Below, one piece after another: positions 16,757-25,931 of a DNA stretch of 64,000 bases. The translations under genes were made by a program, and so were the position numbers. The stretch covers positions 1 through 64,000 of the forward strand of contig JAGAOC010000039.1 in NCBI GenBank assembly GCA_017623935.1, given 5' to 3'. This DNA comes from Agathobacter sp. (GTDB taxonomy: Bacteria; Bacillota; Clostridia; Lachnospirales; Lachnospiraceae). The first letter of the stretch is position 1. The number at the start of each line of letters is the position of its first letter. A model generated the notes under the pieces. That model was given only the letters and a program-made list of their open reading frames with translations, was not told the origin of the DNA and did no database searches.

Positions 16757-18523
16757 TCATCTTGGAATACTGTCATACAGGCACAGGGTGCCCCATCCAA
16801 TCTGGGGATTCGGGTATTCCGTGATCCCAGGCAGAGGACGTGCCCCATTGATAAGATAAGCTTTCGCTTTTTCTCCGTACAAATAAGGATCATTTCCTCG
16901 AATGATCCCCCATTCCATTAGGATACTACAGCTTCCTGTCACAAAGGGAGCTGCCATGGAAGTGCCGGAAAGGGAGCGGTAGCTACCACCAGGAGCACTT
17001 GTAGTAATGTTTACGCCAGGAGCTGCAAGGTCCGGCTTGATGGCATTGGTATTCCAACTGTAGCCTCTTCCGGAAAAAGAAGCCGGTTGGTTAAAATTAC
17101 TGTCATAAGCGGCAACACTGATGACTTTTTGGGCGGTGGACGGAATGGTCAGAGTAATGTCGGGCGTTGGAGTCAAAAACTGAGTCAGAGGATTTCTGAG
17201 AGCAGAAGATGGCATCCACATTTCCCAGGCACCATCAGAGATCCGTTGGGGAATCAGTTCTAAGGTCCAGATTCCGGAATCTAAGTACCCGTCCCGAGGA
17301 AAAAAGTCCAGATAAAACTCCTGATACAGGTTATAGGGCGAAGGATCGCCGGCAGTCAGGTATAGAATGGTATTCCCAAAGAAATACCGATAGTAGCCCG
17401 GAGTCAGCGGAAAAGTGATCCCTGTACCTGTAGGCGGACTAATTCGAAATAACATTTCATCCCAATAATTTTTCCAGATCTGAATACTTAAAGATTTTTC
17501 ATATTCCCCAATCGTAAATTGAACATTTTGAGAACCATTTTCGGTGAGCCTGCCTCCGGTATGGCCGCCGGAACTGCCTTCATTTCCACTGCCAGTCACA
17601 ATGCATACCTGCCCATATTGGGAAACTGCATCTAAGTAGGTCTCAAGGAGAGAGCTTCCCGTGTGGGAGCCGTAGGTGTTTCCAAAACTTAAATTAATGG
17701 CAACAGGAAGTCCCAGATCAGAGGCATATTCTACGCAGTAATTGACCGCTTCCATAAGCTGAGTGGTACTAGGAAAACCGGTGGGAGACGGTGTTCCTAG
17801 TTTGACTACTAAAAGGTCAGCCTGATAAGCAACGCCCCGATAAGTGCCATTAGAAGCCCTTCCATTTCCGGCGGCTATTCCCGCCACAGCAGTTCCATGA
17901 CCGGACAGATCCTGGCTGGGGCAGATTCCCATACGCTCTTCTATAGAGGAGGCTTGCAAGGCTTTATTAATGGTATCCTTTGGAAATAAAGAGCCAAGGG
18001 AATAGCCTGTCGGCGGAAGTCGGTCTAAAGCAGGATCCGATGCAATGGTCTGATCCCAAAGTGCCAGGATCCGTGTACTGTTATCCGCATTTCTAAAATC
18101 AGGATGGGTATAATCAATGCCGGAATCAATGATAGCAACTAAAGTTCCTTTTCCGGAAAAAGCCGAAGAGGGATTTTGAGGCTGGGTCTGTAAGGCGCTG
18201 ATACAGGAGCTTCGTTTTGCATTTTGAATTTCATAGAAAAAACGTTTGGGTTTTTCAATATAGACAATGTAAGGAAGTTTAGACAGAGGCTCGATCAGGT
18301 TCTGAGGAAGCCGCATAATGGCATAGCCTGCCAGAAGGAGGGTCACATCAATGTCAGGGAAAGAGTCGTGAAAAGAATCTGGGATACCAGTGTGGCGGAC
18401 AATGATCTCCCAGATTCCTGTTTCTTTATCATAACCGGTAGCAAGTTCGGAATCTTCCGATAATTCAGCGGGAGAAGCATTGATGGCTGCCCCCAGTAAA
18501 AGTTCGATTTTCTGGTTTTCCAC
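16757..18523 (-). CDS. Subtilisin-like serine protease (S8, Csp-like)
   Basis: 588 residues. The catalytic triad is present: Asp in IIDSGIDYTHPDF (about 133), His in SGHGTAVAGI (about 209) and Ser in LSGTSMAAPF (about 530). About 120 residues precede the catalytic core as a prodomain-like region. A long insertion between His and Ser (about 320-470) fits the jelly-roll domain of clostridial Csp germination proteases. No signal peptide. The start codon is GTG, with AGGAG 6 bp upstream. Family knowledge suggests activation of a spore cortex hydrolase, but other Csp-like subtilases exist in non-germination roles. Monocistronic by context. Confidence 0.85.
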   Translation of the reverse strand: MENQKIELLLGAAINASPAELSEDSELATGYDKETGIWEIIVRHTGIPDSFHDSFPDIDVTLLLAGYAIMRLPQNLIEPLSKLPYIVYIEKPKRFFYEIQNAKRSSCISALQTQPQNPSSAFSGKGTLVAIIDSGIDYTHPDFRNADNSTRILALWDQTIASDPALDRLPPTGYSLGSLFPKDTINKALQASSIEERMGICPSQDLSGHGTAVAGIAAGNGRASNGTYRGVAYQADLLVVKLGTPSPTGFPSTTQLMEAVNYCVEYASDLGLPVAINLSFGNTYGSHTGSSLLETYLDAVSQYGQVCIVTGSGNEGSSGGHTGGRLTENGSQNVQFTIGEYEKSLSIQIWKNYWDEMLFRISPPTGTGITFPLTPGYYRYFFGNTILYLTAGDPSPYNLYQEFYLDFFPRDGYLDSGIWTLELIPQRISDGAWEMWMPSSALRNPLTQFLTPTPDITLTIPSTAQKVISVAAYDSNFNQPASFSGRGYSWNTNAIKPDLAAPGVNITTSAPGGSYRSLSGTSMAAPFVTGSCSILMEWGIIRGNDPYLYGEKAKAYLINGARPLPGITEYPNPQIGWGTLCLYDSIPR

Positions 18524-18686
18524 AAAAAACTCCTGTAAGGATTTCCTATATTTTATGTAAAAGATCCTCTTTTATGTTACATTGTGAAAAAAATTGTATT
18601 TAGATTGATACAAGTATGGAAATTTTTTGCGGTATCCTGTAGAATATGGATAACAATATTATAGGAATGATGATAAAGGAGATAGT

Positions 18687-20135
18687 ATGTACGCAGACGA
18701 GAATGTGATCAAAATTAAACATGCAGTGTTATATGAAGTTGCGAAACTGGCTTTTACAGATGAGCTGGATTCCAAACGTGACCAGATTGCATTTGAACTG
18801 ATTCCAGGACCAATCCCTCAGTTCAGATGTTGTATTTACAAAGAAAGAGAAATTATCAGACAGCGTATTCGTCTGGCAGAAGGAAAAGCACCTGGTGTAG
18901 TAGATGATGGAAATGTTATCCAGGTTATCAGCTCTGCCTGTGAAGACTGTCCTATTTCCAGTTATACAGTAACTGAGAACTGCCAGAACTGTATCGGTAA
19001 GGCTTGTATCAATGCCTGCAAATTCGGTGCTATTGAAGCTGGACGCCTTCGTTCTCACATTGATCCACAGAAATGTAAAGAGTGTGGTAAATGTGCTCAG
19101 GCGTGTCCATATAACGCAATTGCGCATTTAAAGAGACCATGTAAGAGTGCCTGCCCTGTAAATGCTATTACATATGATGAACATGGTATTTCTGTGATCG
19201 ACGAAAGCAAATGTATCCGTTGTGGTAAATGTATCCATAGCTGTCCATTCGGAGCAATTGGATCTAAGACATTTATCGTAGATGTAATCAACGCAATCAA
19301 ATCTGACAAGAAAGTATACGCTATGGCTGCACCTGCTACAGAAGGACAGTTTGGACCTGGTATTACCATGAACAGCTGGAAGAAAGCTATGCGTGAAGTT
19401 GGATTTAATGACTTTATCGAAGTTGGTCTTGGTGGAGATATGACTGCCGCTTATGAAGCAGAAGAGTGGGCAGAAGCATACAAAGAAGGCAAGAAGAAAG
19501 TAACTTCCTGCTGTCCAGGATTCGTAAATATGGTTCGTAAACACTATCCAGAATTAAATGATGCAGTTTCCACAACTGTTTCTCCAATGTGTGCGATCTC
19601 TAGAATGATCAAAGCAAAAGATCCAGATGCAGTAACTGTATTCATTGGACCATGTGTTGCTAAGAAATCAGAAGTTGTAGATCAGCAGATCGAAGGTAAT
19701 GCAGATTATGTATTAACTTACAGTGAGATCCGTGCCATCATGAAAGCTAAAGGAGTTGTTTTAGAAGCTGATGATACTTCTTATCAGGAATCTTCTGTAT
19801 ATGGTAAGAGATTTGGTAACTCCGGTGGTGTTACAGCAGCAGTTCTTCAGAGCTTAAAAGAGAGCGAAGACGAGATCGATGCTAAGGTTTGCATCGCAAA
19901 CGGTGCTGCTGAATGTAAGAAAGCCCTGCTTCTTATGAAAGCTGGCAAACTTACCGAAGACTTCATCGAAGGTATGGCTTGTGAAGGCGGTTGCGTAGGC
20001 GGACCAAGCTCCTTCAACGACATGGTTACTACTAAGAAGTTCCGTGAAGAATTGATCGGAAAAGCAGATAACCGTGGAATTCATGAGAATATCGAGAATT
20101 ACCATATGGAAACATTCTCAATGCATCGTGAATAA
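18687..20135 (+). CDS. Monomeric [FeFe] hydrogenase, group B type
   Basis: 482 residues. The N-terminal half has two 4Fe-4S motifs (CKECGKCAQACP and CIRCGKCIHSCP) and further cysteines (CQNCIGKACINAC). The C-terminal half carries the H-cluster cysteines in TSCCPGF, SPMCAIS, GPCVAKKSE and MACEGGCVGGP. GPC (not MPC) and GGP (not GGG) point to group B rather than the classical group A enzyme. It would exchange electrons between ferredoxin and protons or H2 in fermentation. Maturases are not in the window. AAGGAG lies 7 bp before the ATG, and the gene is followed by its own terminator. Confidence 0.88.
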   Translation: MYADENVIKIKHAVLYEVAKLAFTDELDSKRDQIAFELIPGPIPQFRCCIYKEREIIRQRIRLAEGKAPGVVDDGNVIQVISSACEDCPISSYTVTENCQNCIGKACINACKFGAIEAGRLRSHIDPQKCKECGKCAQACPYNAIAHLKRPCKSACPVNAITYDEHGISVIDESKCIRCGKCIHSCPFGAIGSKTFIVDVINAIKSDKKVYAMAAPATEGQFGPGITMNSWKKAMREVGFNDFIEVGLGGDMTAAYEAEEWAEAYKEGKKKVTSCCPGFVNMVRKHYPELNDAVSTTVSPMCAISRMIKAKDPDAVTVFIGPCVAKKSEVVDQQIEGNADYVLTYSEIRAIMKAKGVVLEADDTSYQESSVYGKRFGNSGGVTAAVLQSLKESEDEIDAKVCIANGAAECKKALLLMKAGKLTEDFIEGMACEGGCVGGPSSFNDMVTTKKFREELIGKADNRGIHENIENYHMETFSMHRE

Positions 20136-20160
20136 TCTTTAATATAATAAGAATTTTAAG

Positions 20161-20190
20161 ACACCAGCTGCGTTTTGCAGCTGGTGTTTT
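20161..20190 (+). terminator. Hydrogenase terminator
   Basis: ACACCAGCTGC (20161-20171) pairs perfectly with GCAGCTGGTGT (20177-20187) across GTTTT, followed by a T-run. Confidence 0.92.
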
Positions 20191-20254
20191 TTGCGCAGCC
20201 CGATCGCTTTTAAGGTTCTCTTAAGGAATAATAAGATTTGTAGACTCTCTTTTA

Positions 20255-20365
20255 TGTTATAATGAGCAAAAGCGAGCTTGAGAATGTTCACATTCTCACA
20301 ACGAGCGGGGAAATGCAATCACAAGCTTTGCTTGTGATCGAATGAGCGAAAGCGAGAGAAAATGC
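20255..20365 (+). repeat. Extended -10 promoter and hairpin-rich leader before the ABC exporter
   Basis: TGTTATAAT (20255-20263) is an extended -10 element. Downstream lies a repeat-like stretch with AGCGAG and GAGCGAAAGCGAG borders, the hairpin GAGAATG-ttca-CATTCTC, the phrase ACGAGCGGGGAAATGC, and the hairpin ATCACAAG-ctttg-CTTGTGAT. It looks like a mobile palindromic element that now forms the 5' leader. An upstream ATG inside it (20342) would add 14 non-family residues to the ATPase and is not the start. Confidence 0.55.
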
Positions 20366-20383
20366 AAGAAAGAGGGAGAGAAT

Positions 20384-21085
20384 ATGCTTACTGTTTTAAA
20401 TGTAACCAAGAACTATCATAAGGTAGTCGCTAATAAAGACATTAATTTCGTAATTGAAGATGGTCAGATCGGAATTCTCTTAGGACCAAATGGAGCAGGA
20501 AAGAGTACCCTGATCAAATGTATCATGGGATTTTTAAAATATCAGGGACAGATCGAAGTTGACGGACTGAACAATAAGTCCATAGAAGCCAAGAAGATCA
20601 TGGGATATGTGCCGGAGATCCCTTCTCTGTATCCAAATCTTACAGTGGAAGAACATCTGGAATTTATTGCAAGAGCCTACAGATTAAAGGATTATGAAGC
20701 CTATAAAGAGGAACTTCTTGCCCGGTATGAATTAGATGATAAAAAAGATAAATTTGGAGACGAACTTTCCAAAGGTATGCAGCAAAAATTAAGTATCTGC
20801 TGTGGACTCCTTCCAAAACCAAAGCTGATCTTATTTGATGAGCCAATGATCGGATTAGATCCTCATGCCATCAAGGAATTGAAAAAACAATTGTTAGAGT
20901 TAAAAGAGCAGGGCTGCACAGTGCTCCTCAGTACCCATATGATCGACAGTATTGAGGAATTATGGGATACCACCTACATTATGAAAGCGGGACAGGTGGC
21001 AGCAGTAGTTAAGAAATCAGAGATCGGTAATCAGGAAAAGACACTGGAAGACATCTTTTTCGAGATTACAGAAACCGAGGTGTAG
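20384..21085 (+). CDS. ABC transporter ATP-binding protein
   Basis: 233 residues. Walker A is GPNGAGKST near residue 38, the signature is LSKGMQQKLS near 135, Walker B is LILFDEPMIGLDP near 155, and the H-loop is STHM near 190. The ATG at 20384 has a GAGGGAGAG ribosome site. The stop codon is 3 bp before the permease gene, so the two form an exporter unit. Substrate unknown; the domain resembles ATPases of ABC-2 type drug or lipid exporters. Confidence 0.92.
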   Translation: MLTVLNVTKNYHKVVANKDINFVIEDGQIGILLGPNGAGKSTLIKCIMGFLKYQGQIEVDGLNNKSIEAKKIMGYVPEIPSLYPNLTVEEHLEFIARAYRLKDYEAYKEELLARYELDDKKDKFGDELSKGMQQKLSICCGLLPKPKLILFDEPMIGLDPHAIKELKKQLLELKEQGCTVLLSTHMIDSIEELWDTTYIMKAGQVAAVVKKSEIGNQEKTLEDIFFEITETEV

Positions 21086-21088
21086 CCT

Positions 21089-22753
21089 ATGAAGATATGG
21101 GGATATTATGCATGGCATACCTTTTTAAATTCTGTTAAGAAAATATTTCGTAGTACAGTTGCCGCAGTTTTTATTGCCATCATTGCAATCGGCGTGATCT
21201 TTGGTGTGGCCTTTAGTATTATCGATATGGTTTTACCGGAGGAAGTACAAACGGAATATATCGAAGAATCCTCCCAATATAGTGAGGAAGAGGATGAGGA
21301 AGCCGTCGCGGAAGAAGACGAAATGACGGAAGAAGATATTATCTTTGTGAAAAAAGCAATAGAAACAGGAATTTTTGTTCTTATTGTCGCAGTATTACTT
21401 TTTGGAATCCACGGCGGAAGCAAACAAGGTTCAGATTTCTTTTTAATGGCAGATGTAAATCTGCTTTTTACGGCACCGATGAAGCCACAATCTGTCCTGT
21501 TTTTCCGACTCTCTTTTCAGATGGTAGCATTAATGATGGGATCTATATATGTTTTATTCCAGATCCCGAACCTTGTGATCAATCTGGGACTGGGATTATA
21601 CGCAGTACTGGCAATCTTTATTGGTTGGATGTTCTTACTTTTATTAAAACAATTAATGTCAGTGCTCTCTTATACGGTAACTGCCACCAACGAGAATCTG
21701 AAAAAATATATCATTCCTTTTATGATCTTTGTGGCGCTCCTTGTGGTGGGCATTGCGGGAATTGGTTATCTTGCTTTTGATCAATCGTTTACTGCTGTTA
21801 TAGATAACATTTTTGCGGCAGAGTGGTCAAGATGGATCCCGATCATCGGCTGGTATAAAGGCATGATCATGTGTGCAGTAGATGGAGAGATCGTAAGTTC
21901 GCTTATTTACATGGCACTTTTGATCGCTGGAATGGCAGTAATGTTCTATTTTATCTGGCAGATTAAGGCTGATTTTTACGAAGATGCCATGACTGGTGCT
22001 GAAAAAAGAGAAACACAGCTTCAGGATGCATTAGAAGGCAGAAAGACCGCAGCGGAACAGAAGCGTTCAGCAAAGTTAAAGAAAAATACCGGTATGAAAG
22101 GTCTTGGTGCGGAAATGTTCTTTACAAAGGAACTGTATATCCGCCATCGAACCGCAAAACTGGGACAGATCACAACCACAATGCTCTGGTATTTTGTAGT
22201 GGGACTTGTGATGTCCTATGTCAGTGTGAAAGTATTTGAATTAAATACCTTTACAGGGGCAGGATGTGTCATGGCGTTTGTCTTATTCTTTAGAACTTAT
22301 GGTAATCCTATTGCTCAGGAAACCTCTATGAACTGGCTGTTTTTAGTGCCGGAAAGTCCTTATAAGAAAGTATTTTATGCCATGATGGCAGGCACTTACG
22401 CCAGTGCCCTAGACCTGCTTCCTGGACTTTTACTGGGAATGATCGTGACCGGAGAAAATCCACTTATTATGTTGCTTTGGTATGTAGCATTGCTTTCCAT
22501 GGACTTTATGTTATCTGCGGTAGGACTGATGCTTGAGGCACTTTTCCCGGCAACTGCTATGGATATGGTAAAATCCATGATCCAGTTCGTGCTGAAATTT
22601 ATGATGATTCTGGTGATAATCATTTTCTTTGTAGTAGGAATGATCTTCGGCGGAATCGTAGGAGGACTTTTGGTAAATCTCATCGTTAATATTCTGATCA
22701 GTGTGGCAGTGTTCGTGATCTATCCGTCCATACTGCATAGGGGAATTTCCTAG
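21089..22753 (+). CDS. ABC exporter permease, 554 residues
   Basis: Polytopic protein with about 11-12 hydrophobic segments. An acidic loop (residues 50-80, rich in Glu/Asp) lies between the first two helices, and a charged cytoplasmic segment at about 295-335 (EKRETQLQDALEGRK) sits mid-protein. It is tightly coupled to the ATPase gene upstream. The long half-transporter layout matches the 'putative ABC exporter' permeases common in Clostridia. Substrate unknown. Confidence 0.85.
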   Translation: MKIWGYYAWHTFLNSVKKIFRSTVAAVFIAIIAIGVIFGVAFSIIDMVLPEEVQTEYIEESSQYSEEEDEEAVAEEDEMTEEDIIFVKKAIETGIFVLIVAVLLFGIHGGSKQGSDFFLMADVNLLFTAPMKPQSVLFFRLSFQMVALMMGSIYVLFQIPNLVINLGLGLYAVLAIFIGWMFLLLLKQLMSVLSYTVTATNENLKKYIIPFMIFVALLVVGIAGIGYLAFDQSFTAVIDNIFAAEWSRWIPIIGWYKGMIMCAVDGEIVSSLIYMALLIAGMAVMFYFIWQIKADFYEDAMTGAEKRETQLQDALEGRKTAAEQKRSAKLKKNTGMKGLGAEMFFTKELYIRHRTAKLGQITTTMLWYFVVGLVMSYVSVKVFELNTFTGAGCVMAFVLFFRTYGNPIAQETSMNWLFLVPESPYKKVFYAMMAGTYASALDLLPGLLLGMIVTGENPLIMLLWYVALLSMDFMLSAVGLMLEALFPATAMDMVKSMIQFVLKFMMILVIIIFFVVGMIFGGIVGGLLVNLIVNILISVAVFVIYPSILHRGIS

Positions 22754-22802
22754 TGGTGTGGGATGTTTTAGAAGAGATGTGATGGAAAACGGAGGTGGAA
22801 AG

Positions 22803-23003
22803 ATGAAGTGTCCAAATTGTGAAAATGAAATGGAAAAAGGATTTGTTCAAAGTAATACTCCAATCTTCTTTTGTATCAAAAAGCATAAATTGCATATAAC
22901 AAGATCAAGCGACGATATTAGATTGACAAATGCTGATTTTGATGTGCCAAATGTGGAAGCCTGGTGTTGTAAAAAATGCAAAAAGGTAATCATGGATTAC
23001 TGA
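22803..23003 (+). CDS. Small zinc-ribbon protein (DUF6487-like)
   Basis: 66 residues with CPNC at the N-terminus and CKKC at the C-terminus, a likely four-cysteine zinc site. Between them are KHKLHI, DIRLT and VEAWCC, which match a small Firmicute family I recall as DUF6487 (PF20097). The ATG at 22803 follows GGAGGTGG. It lies 49 bp after the exporter permease and before a terminator, so it may be the last gene of that operon. Function unknown. Confidence 0.7.
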   Translation: MKCPNCENEMEKGFVQSNTPIFFCIKKHKLHITRSSDDIRLTNADFDVPNVEAWCCKKCKKVIMDY

Positions 23004-23048
23004 TTTTATGGACTAGAGAGATTACTTTTGATGGACTAAGTGGGTTAT

Positions 23049-23117
23049 GGGACGATTCGTTTGAATCGTCCCTATTTTTGCGCTTGAGCCAGGGAAAATG
23101 AGTTTTCCTGTTTTTTA
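23049..23117 (+). terminator. Terminator pair before the radical SAM operon
   Basis: First hairpin GGGACGATTC-gttt-GAATCGTCCC (23049-23072) is perfect and followed by TATTTTT. A second, CAGGGAAAA-tgag-TTTTCCTG then six Ts, ends near 23117. Together they insulate the next promoter. Confidence 0.85.
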
Positions 23118-23119
23118 TA

Positions 23120-23168
23120 TTGCAAAACAAATGTTCGGGTGTTATAATTAAAAAAGAACAAACGTTTG
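23120..23168 (+). promoter_or_regulatory. Promoter with two SOS (LexA)-box-like sites
   Basis: TTGCAA (23120-23125), 17-bp spacer, TATAAT (23143-23148). Two sites resemble the Gram-positive LexA box CGAAC-N4-GTTCG. AAAAC-aaat-GTTCG lies in the spacer (23124-23137) and AGAAC-aaac-GTTTG lies just after the -10 (23155-23168). Each matches 8 of 10 consensus bases. Binding in either place would block RNA polymerase, which fits DNA-damage control of the repair-type genes that follow. Confidence 0.55.
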
Positions 23169-23232
23169 CGTTGGATTGGATGTGAAAGAAAGTGAGTATG
23201 GCATGGGACAGGTAATCTTGCAGGATGGAATC

Positions 23233-24783
23233 ATGGAGAAGTTAACAATTCTTTCGGACTCAGCGAAGTACGATGTGGCTTGTACTTCCAGTGGTGTTGA
23301 GAGAAAAGGAGATGGGAAATCTTTAGGCAATGCAGTAGGCTGCGGATTGTGCCATACTTTTACTGGAGATGGAAGATGTATCTCGCTACTTAAGATCCTT
23401 CTTACTAATGAATGTATCTATAATTGCAGATATTGTGTGAACCGCTCCAGTAATGATGTGAAGCGTGCCATGTTCACACCGGAAGAGATCTGCACTCTTA
23501 CCATAGAGTTTTATCGGAGGAATTATATTGAAGGACTATTCTTGAGTTCCGGGATTTTTCAGTCTCCCGATACTACTATGCAGCTTTTGTATGAGACTAT
23601 ATTTTTGCTTCGGACGAAGTATCATTTCAATGGATATATTCATGTGAAGGGGATTCCAGGGGCTTCCGCTCATATGGTGGAAATGGTGGGATATCTGGCG
23701 GATCGAATGAGCGTGAACCTAGAGCTGCCTACTGCAGAGGGACTGCGGGAACTGGCACCCAATAAGGTGCGGAAGAACATTCTTACGCCTATGCGCCAGA
23801 TTCAGAATGGGATCAAAGAAAGCCGCATGAACCACGGAATTACCAGTATGAAGAGTCGGGTATGCATTGATGAGAAGCAATATTACGAACAGGTAGCGGA
23901 GATTGCTGACAGCCATGCCAAGCTGCTGGATTATAAGAAGAACCAGCAGGCGATTTTAGCGAAGGATCAGAAGAAGAAAGCAGAAGCGGTTGCAGAAGAA
24001 TCTTGGCAGTTTGAACATTCTTCTCAGAACTTGCCGAAAGAAGGCAGTCAATTGCTGCCAGATAGGCTTGCTAGTCTGGAACATGGGATTGTAAGACGAA
24101 ATAAGAATCATTACTTCGTACCAGCGGGGCAGAGTACCCAGATGATCATTGGAGCTACGGGAGAGACTGATTTTCAGATTATGTCAGTGACGGAAGCACT
24201 GTACCAGAAATTTGAGATGAAGAGAGTATTTTACTCTGGATTTGTGAATGTGAATCAAGATGAGAGTTTGCCGCTTTTGGGGCAGAAACCGCCGCTTCTT
24301 CGAGAGCACCGTCTGTATCAGGCAGATTTTCTATTGCGGTTCTATGGATTTGGAGCAGATGAGTTGTTGTCTGAGAAGAACCCTAATTTTCATGAGCAGA
24401 TCGATCCTAAGTGTTTTTGGGCAGTTAAGCACTTGGAATTTTTTCCGGTGGAGATCAATCAGGCGGACTATTATACGTTACTTCGGGTTCCTGGGATTGG
24501 AACCACCAGTGCCAAGCGGATCATGACTGCCAGAAAGCATGGTATGTTGGACTTTTCGGATATTAAGAAAATGGGCGTTGTTTTAAAAAGGGCGCAGTAT
24601 TTTGTGACTTGCCGAGGCAGAATGTTGTATGGAACACCGATAGAGGAACAATTTATTACCAGGCATTTGATCTATAACGAGCCAAAGGGACAACTTCTTT
24701 TACCAGATGGCAGCCAGGGGAATTGGCAACAGATGTCTTTATTTGATACGACTGCACCATATCATTTGGCAGCAAATTCATAG
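23233..24783 (+). CDS. Putative DNA modification/repair radical SAM protein (SplB-like)
   Basis: 516 residues from the ATG at 23233, where family similarity begins (MEKLTILSDSAKYDVACTSS). The radical SAM cluster motif is CIYNCRYC. A helix-hairpin-helix, LLRVPGIGTTSAKRIM, near the C-terminus suggests DNA binding. This matches the TIGR03916 family, related to spore photoproduct lyase. Longer starts (TTG 23176, ATG 23203) are possible but lack a clear ribosome site. The partner gene 83 bp downstream is its usual genomic companion. Precise substrate unknown. Confidence 0.85.
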   Translation: MEKLTILSDSAKYDVACTSSGVERKGDGKSLGNAVGCGLCHTFTGDGRCISLLKILLTNECIYNCRYCVNRSSNDVKRAMFTPEEICTLTIEFYRRNYIEGLFLSSGIFQSPDTTMQLLYETIFLLRTKYHFNGYIHVKGIPGASAHMVEMVGYLADRMSVNLELPTAEGLRELAPNKVRKNILTPMRQIQNGIKESRMNHGITSMKSRVCIDEKQYYEQVAEIADSHAKLLDYKKNQQAILAKDQKKKAEAVAEESWQFEHSSQNLPKEGSQLLPDRLASLEHGIVRRNKNHYFVPAGQSTQMIIGATGETDFQIMSVTEALYQKFEMKRVFYSGFVNVNQDESLPLLGQKPPLLREHRLYQADFLLRFYGFGADELLSEKNPNFHEQIDPKCFWAVKHLEFFPVEINQADYYTLLRVPGIGTTSAKRIMTARKHGMLDFSDIKKMGVVLKRAQYFVTCRGRMLYGTPIEEQFITRHLIYNEPKGQLLLPDGSQGNWQQMSLFDTTAPYHLAANS

Positions 24784-24866
24784 ATTTTATGATTTGGTCG
24801 TATAATTCGATCTTATAAGTTGATTATTGGAAACTTTATTTTACAGCGCAATGGAGGACAATTATT

Positions 24867-25631
24867 ATGGAGCAACTCATACTTCGATGTGAAGACACAA
24901 TGGAGGGGATTTTTACGGCAATCTATGACGCCTTTGTTTATAAGAATCGTATGGAGGGAGAATACCAGGATAATATATCTATTGCTATTGGAGATGAGGG
25001 AGAACCAACCTTATTTGCAAGGGAGATTGAGATTTCAACAGATATTGATAAGGCAGAGAAGACCATACGAACCATTCAGATGAGGCTGGGGATTTCTGTG
25101 TATAAGACATTATTCCATGCCCTGTGCCATTATGATACTGAGAGAGCCAGTGTTGTATTGGGATATCTGGTAAGAGGCTTTAAGAAAGGACGCAGGATTG
25201 ATGAGCATTTGTCGGATTCCTATGTGATGCGGGTGATGGAATTGTCCAGAAAAGCTGGAAACGAGGGATATCGGTTTAAAGAACACTTGAGATTTACGGA
25301 TATGGGGCAATTCCTTTATGGAAAGATTGAACCAAAGTGCAACGTGTTGCCTCTTTTGACGGAGCATTTTGCAGATCGTTTTCCTAATGAGAACTTTATT
25401 ATTTTTGATGAAAAAAGAAAGTATGCTATCGTACATAAAGCATATATGCCTTGTTTTTTTGCCACAGGAGAAGAATTTAGAATTGATATAGAGCAGAGCA
25501 GGGACATGTTTGAAGTACTGTGGAAGCAGTATTTTAAGACCATGGAGATCAAAGAGCGTCATAATGAGAAATGCCAGAATACACTTTTGCCGAAATGGTA
25601 TCGAAAGAATATGACGGAACATATTATTTGA
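24867..25631 (+). CDS. Probable DNA metabolism protein, TIGR03915/DUF4130 type
   Basis: 254 residues. The sequence (MEQLILRCEDTMEGIFTAIYDA at the start, IIFDEKRKYAIVHK and LWKQYFKTMEIKERHNEKCQN toward the end) matches the family that travels with the SplB-like radical SAM protein. Family knowledge: the pair is annotated as DNA repair or modification, and in some genomes this domain is fused to uracil-DNA glycosylase. GGAGG lies before the ATG. It is presumably co-transcribed with the upstream gene and shares its SOS-like promoter. Confidence 0.85.
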   Translation: MEQLILRCEDTMEGIFTAIYDAFVYKNRMEGEYQDNISIAIGDEGEPTLFAREIEISTDIDKAEKTIRTIQMRLGISVYKTLFHALCHYDTERASVVLGYLVRGFKKGRRIDEHLSDSYVMRVMELSRKAGNEGYRFKEHLRFTDMGQFLYGKIEPKCNVLPLLTEHFADRFPNENFIIFDEKRKYAIVHKAYMPCFFATGEEFRIDIEQSRDMFEVLWKQYFKTMEIKERHNEKCQNTLLPKWYRKNMTEHII

Positions 25632-25679
25632 CAGGTCCCTAAGAAACAGGTAAGATGTTATAGAAATAGCTGACAACGT

Positions 25680-25718
25680 GAAAAGAAGCCGCTTTGCGGG
25701 GACAAAGGGCTTCTTTTC
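25680..25718 (+). terminator. Terminator-like hairpin after the repair pair
   Basis: GAAAAGAAGCC (25680-25690) pairs with GGCTTCTTTTC (25708-25718). An inner CTTTG/CAAAG stem encloses CGGGGA. The T-run lies within the right arm, so termination strength is moderate. The next 210 bp to the Nudix gene are AT-rich and hold no gene I can recognise. Confidence 0.7.
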
Positions 25719-25931
25719 GAGGAGTTTAGTTATGAAAATGTTTAATAAAAAGGGAATAATGTAAAGGAATGTCTTCCGTTTACAAGTATTAATATACCCG
25801 GAAAATGTGTCTTATATGTGTCCAAATTAAAAAACAATTCTAAATTTTCTAGAAAAATCTTTTAGATTTGTTTTAGATTTATAAATTGTGTAGACATGTG
25901 GCAGAAAAACAAAAAAAGGAGAACGATCAAA

